Positions 14,942 through 24,300 of a stretch of DNA of 26,371 nucleotides are shown one piece after another (within the stretch, counting starts at the first letter, position 1; every line of letters begins with the position of its first letter). The notes under the pieces were generated by a model. It was not told the DNA's origin, did no database searches, and saw nothing but the letters and a program-made list of their open reading frames with translations. The stretch spans positions 1-26,371 of the forward strand of contig CAZUXY010000059.1 of NCBI GenBank assembly GCA_964624235.1, written 5' to 3'. Source of the stretch: CAZUXY01 sp964624235. Its GTDB lineage: Bacteria > Spirochaetota > UBA4802 > UBA5368. The translations under genes and the position numbers were made by a program.

Positions 14942-17038
14942 GTGCTCACCCGTAGTGTTCAGTTCATTAAGGGCATAGGCCCTAAAAAAGCCGTGGTGCT
15001 TTCCTCAGAAGCCGGGATTGAAACCGTGGAGGACCTTCTTTACTATGCACCGCGAAAATACCTGGACCGCTCCAACCTTAAATCCATAAAGGATTGTTTT
15101 ACCGGTGATACGGTAACGGTCGGAGGCATAATTAAAAAAGCAAACGTAACCGGAAGAAATAAGAAGTATCTCGAGGTAGTTATTGACGACGGTACCGATT
15201 CCATTTCCGGTATTTTTTTCAGGGGTCTCGCCTATTTTAAAAAGGCACTGTCACCCGGCGAATATGTTCTTTTTTCAGGTAAGGTCGATTATTTCAGGAC
15301 CAAGCAGATAGTACATCCCGATTACGATTTCATCGATGAGGATTCGAGCGTAAAGTCGATTCACACCGGCAGGGTCATCCCCTTATATCGATCAGGCGAA
15401 AAGCTTAAATCCTGTGGTTTCGATTCCAGGGGTTTCAGAAGAGTCTTACGTACGGTGATTGATAATTATCTGCAACATGTAACCGATCCTCTGCCTGAAG
15501 AGATTAAAAAGAATAACCACCTGCTTCCGTTAAAAGAAGCGTTATTTTCTCTGCACTTTCCCGACACTCTGCAGGAAGCTGAAATGGCCCGCAGACGTCT
15601 CTCATTCAACGAGCTTTTTTATCTGCAGCTGTACCTGGGATTTTCGCGTAAAATGACCGGCAAACACGCTTCAATAGAAAGGAAACAACGTGATGTCGAC
15701 TATGTAACTTCATTTATAAATTCCTTGCCGTTCACACTGACCAGGGATCAGGAAAAATGCATCAGGGAAATCCAGGAGAATATGTCGGGACCTGCGCCAA
15801 TGAACAGGCTATTGCAGGGCGATGTAGGTTCGGGGAAGACTGTTGTTGCCATTGCAGCCGCCCTGATATGCCTGGAACAGGGAAAGCAATGCGTGATAAT
15901 GGCTCCCACTGAAATTCTGGCCCAGCAGCACTACGAGACCTTCCTGAAATTTCTGCCTGCGGGAGTTAATACAGGCATTCTAACCGGAAGCAGTACTACC
16001 GCCGAAAGGGAAAATTTACTTGCACGTTCAGCAAATGGTGAACTGGATGTTGTCATTGGAACCCATGCTCTTTTAGAAGATGAAGTTAAGCTTAAAAATC
16101 CAGGTCTGGTTGTTATCGATGAACAGCACAGATTCGGTGTAAACCAAAGGACAAGACTCCGTGCTAAAGGTGATTCTACCGACTTATTGGTTATGACCGC
16201 AACCCCCATACCTCGTTCTCTTGCTCTTACACTGTATGGTGATCTTGATGTATCTTCACTGCATGAAAAACCCTCTAACCGCAGTACGATTAAAACCATG
16301 GCGTTCCCTCAATCCAGAATCAAAGGAGTTTATAATTCCATTGATAAATACATCTCAGAAAAGCGACAGGTATACTATGTACTTCCTCTCATCGAGGAAT
16401 CCGAAAAACTCGATCTTAAATCTGCAATTCAGTCATACGAAAACCTTAGAAATAAGATATTCCCTCATCGACGTGTCGATCTGCTTCATGGCCGCATGTC
16501 CTCAAAAGATAAGGAAAATGCGATGTCCCGTTTTTTTACCGGTGAAACCGACATCCTCGTGTCAACTACAGTTATTGAGGTCGGTATAGATGTTCCCAAT
16601 GCAACAGTAATGGTGATTGAACATGCTGAAAGGTTCGGGCTGTCGCAACTCCATCAGCTGAGGGGAAGAGTGGGGCGCAGTATACACAGGTCTTTTTGTG
16701 TGCTTATCCATCCCGACGACGTTTCAGAGGAAGGAATGAAAAGGATACACACACTGGTCGCAATAGACGACGGTTTTAAAATCGCGGAGGAGGACCTGAA
16801 GTTAAGGGGTTCCGGAGAGATCATCGGATATCGCCAGCACGGACATTCCAGTGGATTTGAATTTGTAGACCTGAGTACCGACTTCGATCTGATAACTTCG
16901 GCTAGAATCGAGGCAATGAAAGAAATCGACTCCCTCGCGGCTGCACCCGGGAATAATGCAGTAGCTTTAAATACCTCTAACCTGCCGCCGGCCTTCAACG
17001 GAATCAGGAGCAGGAGGGTCCTTTCTATTCTCTCGTGA
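14942..17038 (+). CDS. recG: ATP-dependent DNA helicase RecG
   Basis: Remodels stalled replication forks and branched recombination intermediates. The 698-residue length is normal. The N-terminal wedge domain (OB fold; VTVGGIIKKANV near 58-69 and IDDGTDSISGIFFRG near 81-95) is followed by helicase motifs: the Q-like DQEKCIREI (269-277), Walker A GDVGSGKT (293-300), APTEILAQQH (321-330), DEQH (393-396), MTATPIPRSLALTLYGDLD (418-436), STTVIEVGIDVPNATVMVIE, and the motif VI QLHQLRGRVGRS. The C-terminal RecG signature DLKLRGSGEIIGYRQHG is intact. The start is GTG, one base after the preceding stop, so expression is probably coupled to the small membrane protein. It converges with the unknown 567-residue gene, with a 20-base gap and no clear terminator. 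Confidence 0.97.
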   Translation: MLTRSVQFIKGIGPKKAVVLSSEAGIETVEDLLYYAPRKYLDRSNLKSIKDCFTGDTVTVGGIIKKANVTGRNKKYLEVVIDDGTDSISGIFFRGLAYFKKALSPGEYVLFSGKVDYFRTKQIVHPDYDFIDEDSSVKSIHTGRVIPLYRSGEKLKSCGFDSRGFRRVLRTVIDNYLQHVTDPLPEEIKKNNHLLPLKEALFSLHFPDTLQEAEMARRRLSFNELFYLQLYLGFSRKMTGKHASIERKQRDVDYVTSFINSLPFTLTRDQEKCIREIQENMSGPAPMNRLLQGDVGSGKTVVAIAAALICLEQGKQCVIMAPTEILAQQHYETFLKFLPAGVNTGILTGSSTTAERENLLARSANGELDVVIGTHALLEDEVKLKNPGLVVIDEQHRFGVNQRTRLRAKGDSTDLLVMTATPIPRSLALTLYGDLDVSSLHEKPSNRSTIKTMAFPQSRIKGVYNSIDKYISEKRQVYYVLPLIEESEKLDLKSAIQSYENLRNKIFPHRRVDLLHGRMSSKDKENAMSRFFTGETDILVSTTVIEVGIDVPNATVMVIEHAERFGLSQLHQLRGRVGRSIHRSFCVLIHPDDVSEEGMKRIHTLVAIDDGFKIAEEDLKLRGSGEIIGYRQHGHSSGFEFVDLSTDFDLITSARIEAMKEIDSLAAAPGNNAVALNTSNLPPAFNGIRSRRVLSILS

Positions 17039-17058
17039 ATCGCGTTGCCTGATTTGTT

Positions 17059-18762
17059 TTATTTGAAAATACTCCTTTCGATGAATCTATTGTACACAAT
17101 GATCTGGGCTGTCCCGAACCATTCATTCCATTTGCTCATGAAATATTCATCCCTGTTGAAATTCTTGTTTTGATCCAGTTTGAGTTTTTTCACCAGATCA
17201 TCAAGCTGTTTCAGGTTCCTTTCCATTTCCTGTTTGTATTTGTCGGCAATTATCCTTCGTACATCGTCATAAAACTGGACCTTGTCGAATTCCAGGTCCA
17301 GCGAATTGATATTTTCCTCATACCAGTACAGAATCTTTTCCTTGATGAATTCCCCCGGGATATACTTCAACACCTTGTTACCTGGTAGATACTTAAAGCA
17401 CATCCCGTATTTTTCATTCTGGAATATCATAAGTATCTGGCGGTAAATAGTTGCCGGACCCAGATGATATAAGAACAATGATCCGTTATTATCTTTTAAG
17501 CCGAAGAAATCGAGTTGCCGCTGAGTAAGGGCAATTATGGTCTTGAATACAAATTCTTCGTATCTGTCCTTGATGGTACTGGAAGTATCGCTTAAATAAC
17601 GTATCATGGCCCTTTTGACAGCACCTTCTACAGCGGTCCCTTTTTCTTCAAAACCGGCGAAAAAGAATGAAGTCTGGAAATCTTCCATTTCCTTACGGTA
17701 ACGCTCCTCGTTGATTCTCATCACGTAGGGTTCCCTTGTATTCCATGCAGCCGTTCCCCTGATGGTAAAGCTGCCGGGTATGCCGAAAGAATCCGGGCTT
17801 CGCTGTTTTTGTGTAATATTTTCATCCGGCATTGTTTTCAGTTGATATTCATTTGATGTCTTTACATCCTGTTGCACGGGAGATACCATCTGTTCTCCGT
17901 CATCGCCCGGTTCCGTTAGCACCTCCACTCCCTCGCCTTTTAGATTCTCACCGTTATGAAACTTACCCGATTTATACTTAAAATCAAATAATGAGTCATA
18001 AGTATAATGAAATGATTCATGATAGATCATTTTATTGTTGATATTCCGTTCCAAAACATCAAAATCCTCTTCCGGCAGTGATATAATCATGGCTATTCTA
18101 CGCAGGAATTTTTCTGTCGTTTCGCACAGCCTGTTTCCTTCATCAACTACCGCTTTCAGTTCCTGATACATAGTTTTGCCGTCATTCACCAGATTGATGA
18201 CACTAATACTTCTGGAAAGTTCACCCCATTCCTTTTTTACCCGGCTGTTAAATTCCCTCAAACGCAGAAAAAGTTCTTTCAGAACAAGGTATTCAACCTT
18301 GTTCTCTTCTTCAAATCCTTGAAAATAATTGTTGAATTCCTTTTTTGCTTTTTTTGAAAGCACATCGGGGACGAGTGTTATGGAATATTCATCGAACAAC
18401 TTGATAATATTTTCGATAAAACGAATGAATGTGTACTTGTTCTTTTGCACAACATTGTATACTTCATCTTTCGTGTCTTTTTCAACCAGCAGGCGTTTGA
18501 ATTTATTTGTCAGAATCTCATGATGCTTTATGGAGTTTACGCATCCATTTTTAAATACCAGTACATCCTCATCAACACTATATCTGCTGACTTTCAACAT
18601 AAAAACCTCATCAGCAGATAACCCTTCCACTTTCTCTTCTATGTGCGAGTCTGATTTTCGTGCGATCTTCTGCTTGATACTCAGGGTACCATCCCGTATT
18701 CGGGAATAATCCTCTTCGCTTTCAACCTCTGAAAGCAGCTTGTCCAGATCATCGTCTATCAT
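17059..18762 (-). CDS. Unrecognised 567-residue cytosolic protein
   Basis: I do not recognise this family. The protein has no signal peptide and no membrane span. It begins with an acidic stretch (DDDLDKLLSEVESEED, residues 3-18). Residues about 50-245 are mainly helical and charged. Residues about 265-345 are low in hydrophobics and rich in Gly, Glu, Pro, Gln and Ser, so they look like a flexible linker. The C-terminal part (about 345-567) is helical, with an aromatic-rich stretch (NGSLFLYHLGPATIYRQILMIF, 426-447) and a coiled-coil-like segment (YKQEMERNLKQLDDLVKKLKLD, 509-530). The ATG at 18762 has AGGTGG nearby upstream. It follows ftsH by 61 bases on the same strand, so it may be transcribed with it; a structural or signalling role is possible, but nothing shows one. 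Confidence 0.82.
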   Translation of the reverse strand: MIDDDLDKLLSEVESEEDYSRIRDGTLSIKQKIARKSDSHIEEKVEGLSADEVFMLKVSRYSVDEDVLVFKNGCVNSIKHHEILTNKFKRLLVEKDTKDEVYNVVQKNKYTFIRFIENIIKLFDEYSITLVPDVLSKKAKKEFNNYFQGFEEENKVEYLVLKELFLRLREFNSRVKKEWGELSRSISVINLVNDGKTMYQELKAVVDEGNRLCETTEKFLRRIAMIISLPEEDFDVLERNINNKMIYHESFHYTYDSLFDFKYKSGKFHNGENLKGEGVEVLTEPGDDGEQMVSPVQQDVKTSNEYQLKTMPDENITQKQRSPDSFGIPGSFTIRGTAAWNTREPYVMRINEERYRKEMEDFQTSFFFAGFEEKGTAVEGAVKRAMIRYLSDTSSTIKDRYEEFVFKTIIALTQRQLDFFGLKDNNGSLFLYHLGPATIYRQILMIFQNEKYGMCFKYLPGNKVLKYIPGEFIKEKILYWYEENINSLDLEFDKVQFYDDVRRIIADKYKQEMERNLKQLDDLVKKLKLDQNKNFNRDEYFMSKWNEWFGTAQIIVYNRFIERSIFK

Positions 18763-18823
18763 TCAACCACCTGTCGCACATTTACAGGTATTTTTCAGTA
18801 TCATATGAAACCATTAGTAATAT

Positions 18824-20740
18824 TTACGATTTTGCCGGCTCCAACACTTCAGAAATGCTGTTATCCTTCACCAGTTCCGGTTTTTCGTCTTTGTCCTTAT
18901 GGTCAGTCTTTGAGTCAGGTTCAACTGAAATGGCGGGCAACTCTTCACCCCTCATGATCATTTCAATTTCCTCCCCGTTCAGGGTTTCACGTTCTATCAG
19001 ATATCCGGCTATTTTTTCAAATTTTTCCATGTTTTCCGTGATCAGCTTTTTCGCCTGCTTTTCGCAATCCTCGATAATAAACTTAACTTCTTCATCGATC
19101 ATCACCGCAGTCGTTTCACTGTAATCTCTATGCTGGGCTATTTCCCTGCCGAGAAATATCTGTTCATTTTTCTTTCCGAATGTGAGAGACCCGAGTTTCT
19201 TGCTCATACCCCATTCACATACCATACGTCTGGCGATGTCGGTCGCACGTTCCAGGTCGTTGCTTGAACCTGTAGTGACCTCACCGAATTTCAACTCCTC
19301 AGCCACGTGTCCGCCGAAGAGATGGATGATCTGATTTATCCAGTGAGTCCGGGAATAGAGATGCTTTTCATCCTTAGGCAGCGACATGGTGACCCCCAGC
19401 GCCCTTCCCCTTGGAATAACCGTTACCTTGTGTATAGGATCGGTCCCGCATAACATGCCGAGTATCGCGTGCCCAGCCTCATGAAAAGCGATTATGTTCT
19501 TTTCTTCTTCAGATATCAAAATTGATTTCCGCTCCGGCCCCATGAGCACTTTATCCTTCGCGTCTTCCATCTCAAGCATTGAAACGCGTTTCTTGTTTCT
19601 TCGTGCCGCAAGCAGCGCGCCTTCATTCACCAGATTTGCCAAATCGGCGCCGGTGAATCCCGGTGTACCTCTCGCGATCACCTTGAGATCCACTTCCCTG
19701 GATAAAGGTATTTTCCTCGAATGGACCGCGAGAATTTTCTCTCTTCCCTTGATATCAGGAACATCAACAACAACCTGACGGTCGAAACGTCCCGGACGCA
19801 GCAGTGCCGGATCAAGTACATCCGGTCTGTTCGTGGCAGCAACGATGATTACACCTTCATTTGTTTCGAACCCATCCATCTCGACCAGTAACTGGTTAAG
19901 GGTCTGCTCCCTCTCGTCATGGCCTCCACCCAGACCGGCGCCTCGCAGTCTTCCAACTGCATCAATCTCATCAATAAAGATAATGCACGGCGCGTTCTTC
20001 TTCCCCTGCTCAAACAGGTCCCGAACACGGGAGGCGCCTACACCCACAAACATTTCCACAAAATCAGAACCGCTGATGGAAAAAAACGGAACACCGGCCT
20101 CCCCGGCAATTGCACGGGCAAGAAGTGTTTTACCGGTGCCGGGAGGTCCCATCAACAATACACCTTTGGGTATTTTCGCGCCTATGTTTATGAATTTCTT
20201 CGGTTCCTTAAGAAAGTCTATAATCTCCTTAAGTTCTTCTTTTGCCTCATCAACCCCGGCCACATCAACAAATGTAACCTTGTTTTTTGTCTCGGGATTA
20301 AGCCTCGCCTTGCTTTTCCCGAATGACATCGCTTTGTTCCCTGTAGCCTGGATCTGGCGTATCATGAAAAACCAGATAAGCCCGAAGAAAAAGAGCCATG
20401 GAAGAAAGTTAAGCAGGCCTTTGAGGAATATATTGTCTTCCGTTTCCTCGCCCTTTACTTCAATCCTGCTGTTGAGTAATGTTTGGATAAGCGCAGGATC
20501 TTCATATGGAATTACGGTTTCGAAATAAACTGCCTTTTCACCTTTAAAATACGTTCCTGTAATTTTCTTTCCGTTGACAACTGAAACCGCTTTAACTTTT
20601 TGTTCCTGAACTTTCTTTATAAAATCACTGTATTGTAAAGATTCTATCTTGGGTTTGCTGTAATCATTCATTTTAAAGATTGCGACCGCCAGCACCACGA
20701 TTAAGAGCAATAACGCAATCTGTTTTCCAACCCTGTTCAT
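18824..20740 (-). CDS. ftsH: ATP-dependent zinc metalloprotease FtsH
   Basis: A membrane-anchored AAA protease that removes damaged membrane proteins and short-lived regulators. The 638 residues include a first span (about 7-23), a periplasmic domain (about 24-108), and a second span (about 108-128). The AAA domain has Walker A GPPGTGKT (198-205), Walker B IIFIDEID (253-260), and the second region of homology RPGRFDRQ (315-322). The M41 protease has HEAGH (420-424) and a later zinc ligand in SSNDLERAT. The C-terminal tail is acidic and Lys-rich (DSKTDHKDKDEKPEL). The ATG at 20740 is preferred over the TTG at 20746 because CAGGAG lies seven bases before it. It lies downstream of tilS, with 154 bases between, where three TATAAT-like hexamers suggest its own promoter. 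Confidence 0.97.
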   Translation of the reverse strand: MNRVGKQIALLLLIVVLAVAIFKMNDYSKPKIESLQYSDFIKKVQEQKVKAVSVVNGKKITGTYFKGEKAVYFETVIPYEDPALIQTLLNSRIEVKGEETEDNIFLKGLLNFLPWLFFFGLIWFFMIRQIQATGNKAMSFGKSKARLNPETKNKVTFVDVAGVDEAKEELKEIIDFLKEPKKFINIGAKIPKGVLLMGPPGTGKTLLARAIAGEAGVPFFSISGSDFVEMFVGVGASRVRDLFEQGKKNAPCIIFIDEIDAVGRLRGAGLGGGHDEREQTLNQLLVEMDGFETNEGVIIVAATNRPDVLDPALLRPGRFDRQVVVDVPDIKGREKILAVHSRKIPLSREVDLKVIARGTPGFTGADLANLVNEGALLAARRNKKRVSMLEMEDAKDKVLMGPERKSILISEEEKNIIAFHEAGHAILGMLCGTDPIHKVTVIPRGRALGVTMSLPKDEKHLYSRTHWINQIIHLFGGHVAEELKFGEVTTGSSNDLERATDIARRMVCEWGMSKKLGSLTFGKKNEQIFLGREIAQHRDYSETTAVMIDEEVKFIIEDCEKQAKKLITENMEKFEKIAGYLIERETLNGEEIEMIMRGEELPAISVEPDSKTDHKDKDEKPELVKDNSISEVLEPAKS

Positions 20741-20778
20741 TATCAAACTCCTGATTAAGTATAAGTTGCCGCTGTTTG

Positions 20779-20784
20779 ATTATA
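20779..20784 (-). promoter_or_regulatory. Candidate -10 element for ftsH
   Basis: A perfect TATAAT on the minus strand (20784-20779), 38 bases before the ftsH ATG. No TTGACA-like -35 is found at 16-18 bases (the sequence there is AACAAG-like), so the promoter would be weak or would depend on an activator. Two further TATAAT hexamers occur at 20861-20856 and 20884-20879 on the same strand; they are equally without a -35 partner. Confidence 0.35.
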
Positions 20785-20894
20785 AAATATTCACTGAATC
20801 GCTTGTTCCGGGGACCGAGAACGTTGATGTTCTGCGGTATTTCGATTTGTATTCAATTATACTTTCTCAGCCACCTGAATTATACGCATACCTG

Positions 20895-22448
20895 CTAAAT
20901 GTTTTTTATACAGACGGCAAGAATTCTCTGTGAGTCTTCTCTTACCTGAAAGTCGGCTGAAACTCTGTGAGTTTTACCATGCACCGTCCCCATCATGACC
21001 GCTGCTATTTGCGCATCAACGATTAACAGGGGAATACTCCATTTGGATTTACTGTCAAGCTTATTATCAATCATCAGATTTTTAAGGCTTTTTGCCCCGT
21101 TTTCAAGGCTGATCCTGTCACCACGCCGCCGATTTCTTAAAACAATATACTCTATATTGTCACTTAAAGCAATAAAAAGAAAATTCCGGGCATACCTGTG
21201 TGCGGTAAAAAATGAATGGTTGCACATCATTATATGAAACCTGTATCTGCTGCCCTCCGGATGAAAATCACCCGGAACCTGTCCGGTTAAATCAATCCTG
21301 ATCTCCCATCTGTTCTCACTTTCTCTGTATTCGGTATCTTTATACGATACGATCACTACCGGTTGATTCTCTGAGATGGTTTTCCGTATTACCAGATTCC
21401 CCGAATTATAAAGCTCAACATGTGCCTTGGTGGTCTTCAGTCTTCTTATTATTTCCTTAAGGATGCCCCGGGAAACGAAATAACCATTAAAATACTCGCT
21501 CAGCACCATGCCAAGAAGAAACTTAAAGGCTTTCTCATCGTTGCACAATTCCCCGTTTAGAATAATACCTTTCTCTGTTTCATAAAAAATCACTCCATAT
21601 TTCGACTTTAACAGATTCATGGCAAGGTTTACCTGTTCTTCAGCCACAAATCCCAGATGATCAATAGATGTTTCCGCCCTTGGAAACCTTTTCGCAATCA
21701 ACGGCATCAGTTCATTTCGAATGTAATTCCTGAGATACAGGTTTTCCCTGTTGCTTTCATCCTCCCTCCATGTAATTCCAACACTATCGAGGTAGGCGTA
21801 TATTTCGTTCTGGCTCAAACACAACAATGGCCGTATTATTTTTCCTCTTCTAATGGGAATTCCCCTTAATCCATGAATCCCCGTACCAAGGAGAATCCGC
21901 ATCAATATGGTTTCGACATTATCATTATTATTGTGCGCGGTTGCTATCCTGTTAAACCTGCTTTTTTCAGCTGTTTCATGGAGCAGTTCATAACGTACTT
22001 TTCTCGCCCTTTCTTCGAAAGAACCCTTATCATCATCCACTGTAAAATCATGCTTTTCACAATAAAACTCCATGCCCCTATTTACCGCAAGGGTTTGTAA
22101 AAAATTTTCATCCTCATCAGATGAAATACCGCGGGCCAAATGGTTCAAGTGGAAAATAGCGCTGCTGAATCCCAGTTCTTTTTCTATTTTACCGATTATA
22201 TCGAGCAGTATCATTGAGTCCTTACCCGCGGACAACGATAAGAGCACACGATCACCGCTTTCTATCAAATGGTGTTCCAGAATAAAATCTTTTACCCTCC
22301 GGATAATTTTATCTTCGGTGTTTTTCACATTGCTGCCGCCAGGACCGTGATTTTGATTACATATCGAACATGTACGATAATTGCAAATATTAAACATGCC
22401 GGTTTCATATTGAAAAGTTATTGATTTTTGCCCGTTCCGGAACATCAT
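20895..22448 (-). CDS. tilS: tRNA(Ile)-lysidine synthetase TilS
   Basis: Converts C34 of tRNA-Ile(CAU) to lysidine with ATP and lysine, so that AUA is read as Ile. The PP-loop is SAGKDS (residues 73-78), where most TilS have SGGxDS. TilS-specific motifs follow: FHLNHLARG, GSFEERARKVRYELL, ATAHNNNDNVETILMRILLGTGIHGLRGI, IIRPLL, WREDESN, LRNYIRNELMPLI. The C-terminal domain (LRNRRRGDRI, LKNLMIDNKLDSKSKWSIPLLIVD) is the TilS_C type. The frame opens at tandem ATGs near 22448 with no ribosome site. Its first 40 residues are unusual and hold C22, C27, C30 and H34, like a small zinc knuckle. The family normally starts about 30 residues before the PP-loop, near the GTG at 22328 (Val41), which has a weak GGCGG ahead. 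Either start is possible. pgm is divergent. Confidence 0.9.
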   Translation of the reverse strand: MMFRNGQKSITFQYETGMFNICNYRTCSICNQNHGPGGSNVKNTEDKIIRRVKDFILEHHLIESGDRVLLSLSAGKDSMILLDIIGKIEKELGFSSAIFHLNHLARGISSDEDENFLQTLAVNRGMEFYCEKHDFTVDDDKGSFEERARKVRYELLHETAEKSRFNRIATAHNNNDNVETILMRILLGTGIHGLRGIPIRRGKIIRPLLCLSQNEIYAYLDSVGITWREDESNRENLYLRNYIRNELMPLIAKRFPRAETSIDHLGFVAEEQVNLAMNLLKSKYGVIFYETEKGIILNGELCNDEKAFKFLLGMVLSEYFNGYFVSRGILKEIIRRLKTTKAHVELYNSGNLVIRKTISENQPVVIVSYKDTEYRESENRWEIRIDLTGQVPGDFHPEGSRYRFHIMMCNHSFFTAHRYARNFLFIALSDNIEYIVLRNRRRGDRISLENGAKSLKNLMIDNKLDSKSKWSIPLLIVDAQIAAVMMGTVHGKTHRVSADFQVREDSQRILAVCIKNI

Positions 22449-22474
22449 TATTCAAGACAGTTAATGCGTAACAA
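22447..22474 (-). promoter_or_regulatory. Candidate promoter of tilS
   Basis: Minus strand: TTGTTA (22474-22469), 16 bases, AATAAT (22452-22447); 4 of 6 and 5 of 6 consensus matches. The -10 overlaps the first ATG of the longest tilS frame. If this promoter is real, translation from that ATG is excluded and the GTG at 22328 becomes the likely start. Confidence 0.35.
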
Positions 22475-22502
22475 CTCATAGCCGCCCCTTTTCGGAGGAC
22501 TA

Positions 22503-24269
22503 ATGGATACAATAATCACTAAAAGGATCGATGAATGGACCACATCACCCTTTGACCGGAAAACTATCAGTGAAATCAATGATCTGGTCGCACGCGGAGA
22601 TGAAAAGGAACTTACCGATCGCTTTTATACCATGCTCGAATTCGGCACAGGCGGACTTCGTGGGATTATTGGGGCGGGAACCAACAGGATGAATATATAT
22701 ACCGTTGGCATGGCTACCCAGGGGCTTGCCAACTACATTAAATCCATGGGTAGAGAGAACGACGGAATAGTAATCGCACGTGATTCGCGCCGTATGTCTG
22801 AAATATTCGCAACAGAGACCGCTGTTATCATGGCGGCCAACGGAATAAAAGTCTATTATTTTGATGATATAACCCCGACACCAATTTGTTCCTTTGCGGT
22901 TCGTTTCTATAAAGCAGCGTCCGGTGTAGTGATAACCGCAAGCCATAACCCTCCGGAATACAACGGTTATAAGGTATACTGGGATGACGGGGGACAGATT
23001 GTTCCTCCTTTCGACAAAGATATAATCGGAGAAGTCAGGAAGATTACCTCAATCTCAAAAATAAAAAAAATCTCATTTGATGAGGGTATCACATCCGGTA
23101 TTATTCGAAAAACAGATGATGATGTTATCAATTCTTATATCGAAAATCTTGAAAGGGCATCGTTTCGCAGACCAGGAACATCTACGGGCATCAGCATAGT
23201 ATACACGCCCCTTCATGGTACCGGCTATAATATCATTCCCCGTGTTCTTAATCATTTCGGTTTCAGCCGCGTATTCAGTGTCGCCGAACAATCCATTCCC
23301 GACGGGAACTTCCCCACGGTCGACTCCCCGAATCCTGAAGAACCGAAAGCACTCAGCATGGCCATCACTTTGGCCGAAGGAAAAAACGCTGACATCGTAA
23401 TGGCCACCGACCCCGATGCGGACAGGATGGGGATAGGATTCAAAGACAGCGCAGGAAATTTCCAGCTTATCAACGGGAATCAGATCGGCACCATGCTTGA
23501 ATACTATCTGCTGCAACGCCTCTCTGAAGAAAACCGTCTGCCATCCAACGCCGCGGTAATCAAGACCATAGTCACCACTGATTTACAGGAAAGGATTGCC
23601 CGCAGTTACAATTGTACCACCGAAAACGTACTTACGGGTTTCAAATGGATAGCCATGAAGATAAAGGAATACGAAAATAATTCACAAAAGCGTTTTGTTT
23701 TTGGAGGGGAAGAAAGCTACGGTTATCTCCCCGTGGATTTTGTGCGTGACAAGGACTCGGTAAGCTCCTGTTACTTCTTTGCCGAGATGACCGATTGGCT
23801 CAAGAGTAAAGAGATCACTCTGGAAGATTATCTCAACGAAATTTACCTTAAATATGCTCTTTACATTGAAGACCTGGAATCGATCACGCTCAAGGGGATT
23901 GACGGTATGGAGAGGATCAGCAGAATTATGAGAACCTTCAGAGATCAACCCCCAGGGGAATTCAACGGTATAGCCGTAACAAGGACCTCCGATATTCAAA
24001 ATCTTACATTAACCGATGCGGCAACCGGTAAAATCGAACCCATTTCAGATCTTCCAAAGTCAGATGTGCTTCAGTTTTTTCTTGAGGACGGATCGAAAAT
24101 CACCATGCGCCCCTCTGGTACCGAACCGAAAATTAAGTTTTATTTCAGTGTCAATACGCCTGTTACAAAACAGAATATTGACAGCAGAAGGATGGATCTT
24201 AAAAACAAATTGGAGGACTTGAAAAACGATCTCAGAGTAAAAATTTCCTTCGCTCAGCCCGATCACTGA
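22503..24269 (+). CDS. Phosphoglucomutase/phosphomannomutase (alpha-D-phosphohexomutase family)
   Basis: Interconverts hexose 1- and 6-phosphates, feeding nucleotide-sugar and envelope synthesis. At 588 residues it has the length of the PgcA/PGM2-like branch. It shows FGTGGLRGIIGAGTNRMN (47-64), the active-site phosphoserine loop TASHNPPEYNGYK (145-157, Ser147), the metal loop DPDADRMG (303-310), the sugar loop GGEESYGY (401-408), DKD (417-419 region), and the C-terminal phosphate-binding RPSGTEPK. All catalytic loops are intact. Whether glucose or mannose phosphate is preferred cannot be read. The start has GGAGG about five bases upstream of the ATG. It is divergent from tilS and converges on ybeY, 31 bases away, with no clear terminator. 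Confidence 0.94.
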   Translation: MDTIITKRIDEWTTSPFDRKTISEINDLVARGDEKELTDRFYTMLEFGTGGLRGIIGAGTNRMNIYTVGMATQGLANYIKSMGRENDGIVIARDSRRMSEIFATETAVIMAANGIKVYYFDDITPTPICSFAVRFYKAASGVVITASHNPPEYNGYKVYWDDGGQIVPPFDKDIIGEVRKITSISKIKKISFDEGITSGIIRKTDDDVINSYIENLERASFRRPGTSTGISIVYTPLHGTGYNIIPRVLNHFGFSRVFSVAEQSIPDGNFPTVDSPNPEEPKALSMAITLAEGKNADIVMATDPDADRMGIGFKDSAGNFQLINGNQIGTMLEYYLLQRLSEENRLPSNAAVIKTIVTTDLQERIARSYNCTTENVLTGFKWIAMKIKEYENNSQKRFVFGGEESYGYLPVDFVRDKDSVSSCYFFAEMTDWLKSKEITLEDYLNEIYLKYALYIEDLESITLKGIDGMERISRIMRTFRDQPPGEFNGIAVTRTSDIQNLTLTDAATGKIEPISDLPKSDVLQFFLEDGSKITMRPSGTEPKIKFYFSVNTPVTKQNIDSRRMDLKNKLEDLKNDLRVKISFAQPDH

Positions 24270-24300
24270 ACCAAAATCATATTTAATCATACAAAGGGAA

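Noticed and set aside
15931..16589. Two 122-residue frames inside recG on opposite strands
   Set aside because: Both overlap conserved RecG helicase motifs and lack initiation signals.
19833..20528. 231-residue open frame on the plus strand opposite ftsH
   Set aside because: It lies wholly antisense to the highly conserved ftsH AAA domain, has no ribosome site, and has a Ser/Pro/Ile-rich composition typical of a codon-bias shadow.
22434..22443. 10-base palindrome GTTCCGGAAC near the tilS/pgm divergent region
   Set aside because: Short, inside the longest tilS frame, and not placed convincingly relative to a promoter; likely chance.
23073..23516. 147-residue open frame antisense to the phosphohexomutase gene
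   Set aside because: The sense strand carries intact catalytic loops of the mutase; the antisense frame has no ribosome site or family match.
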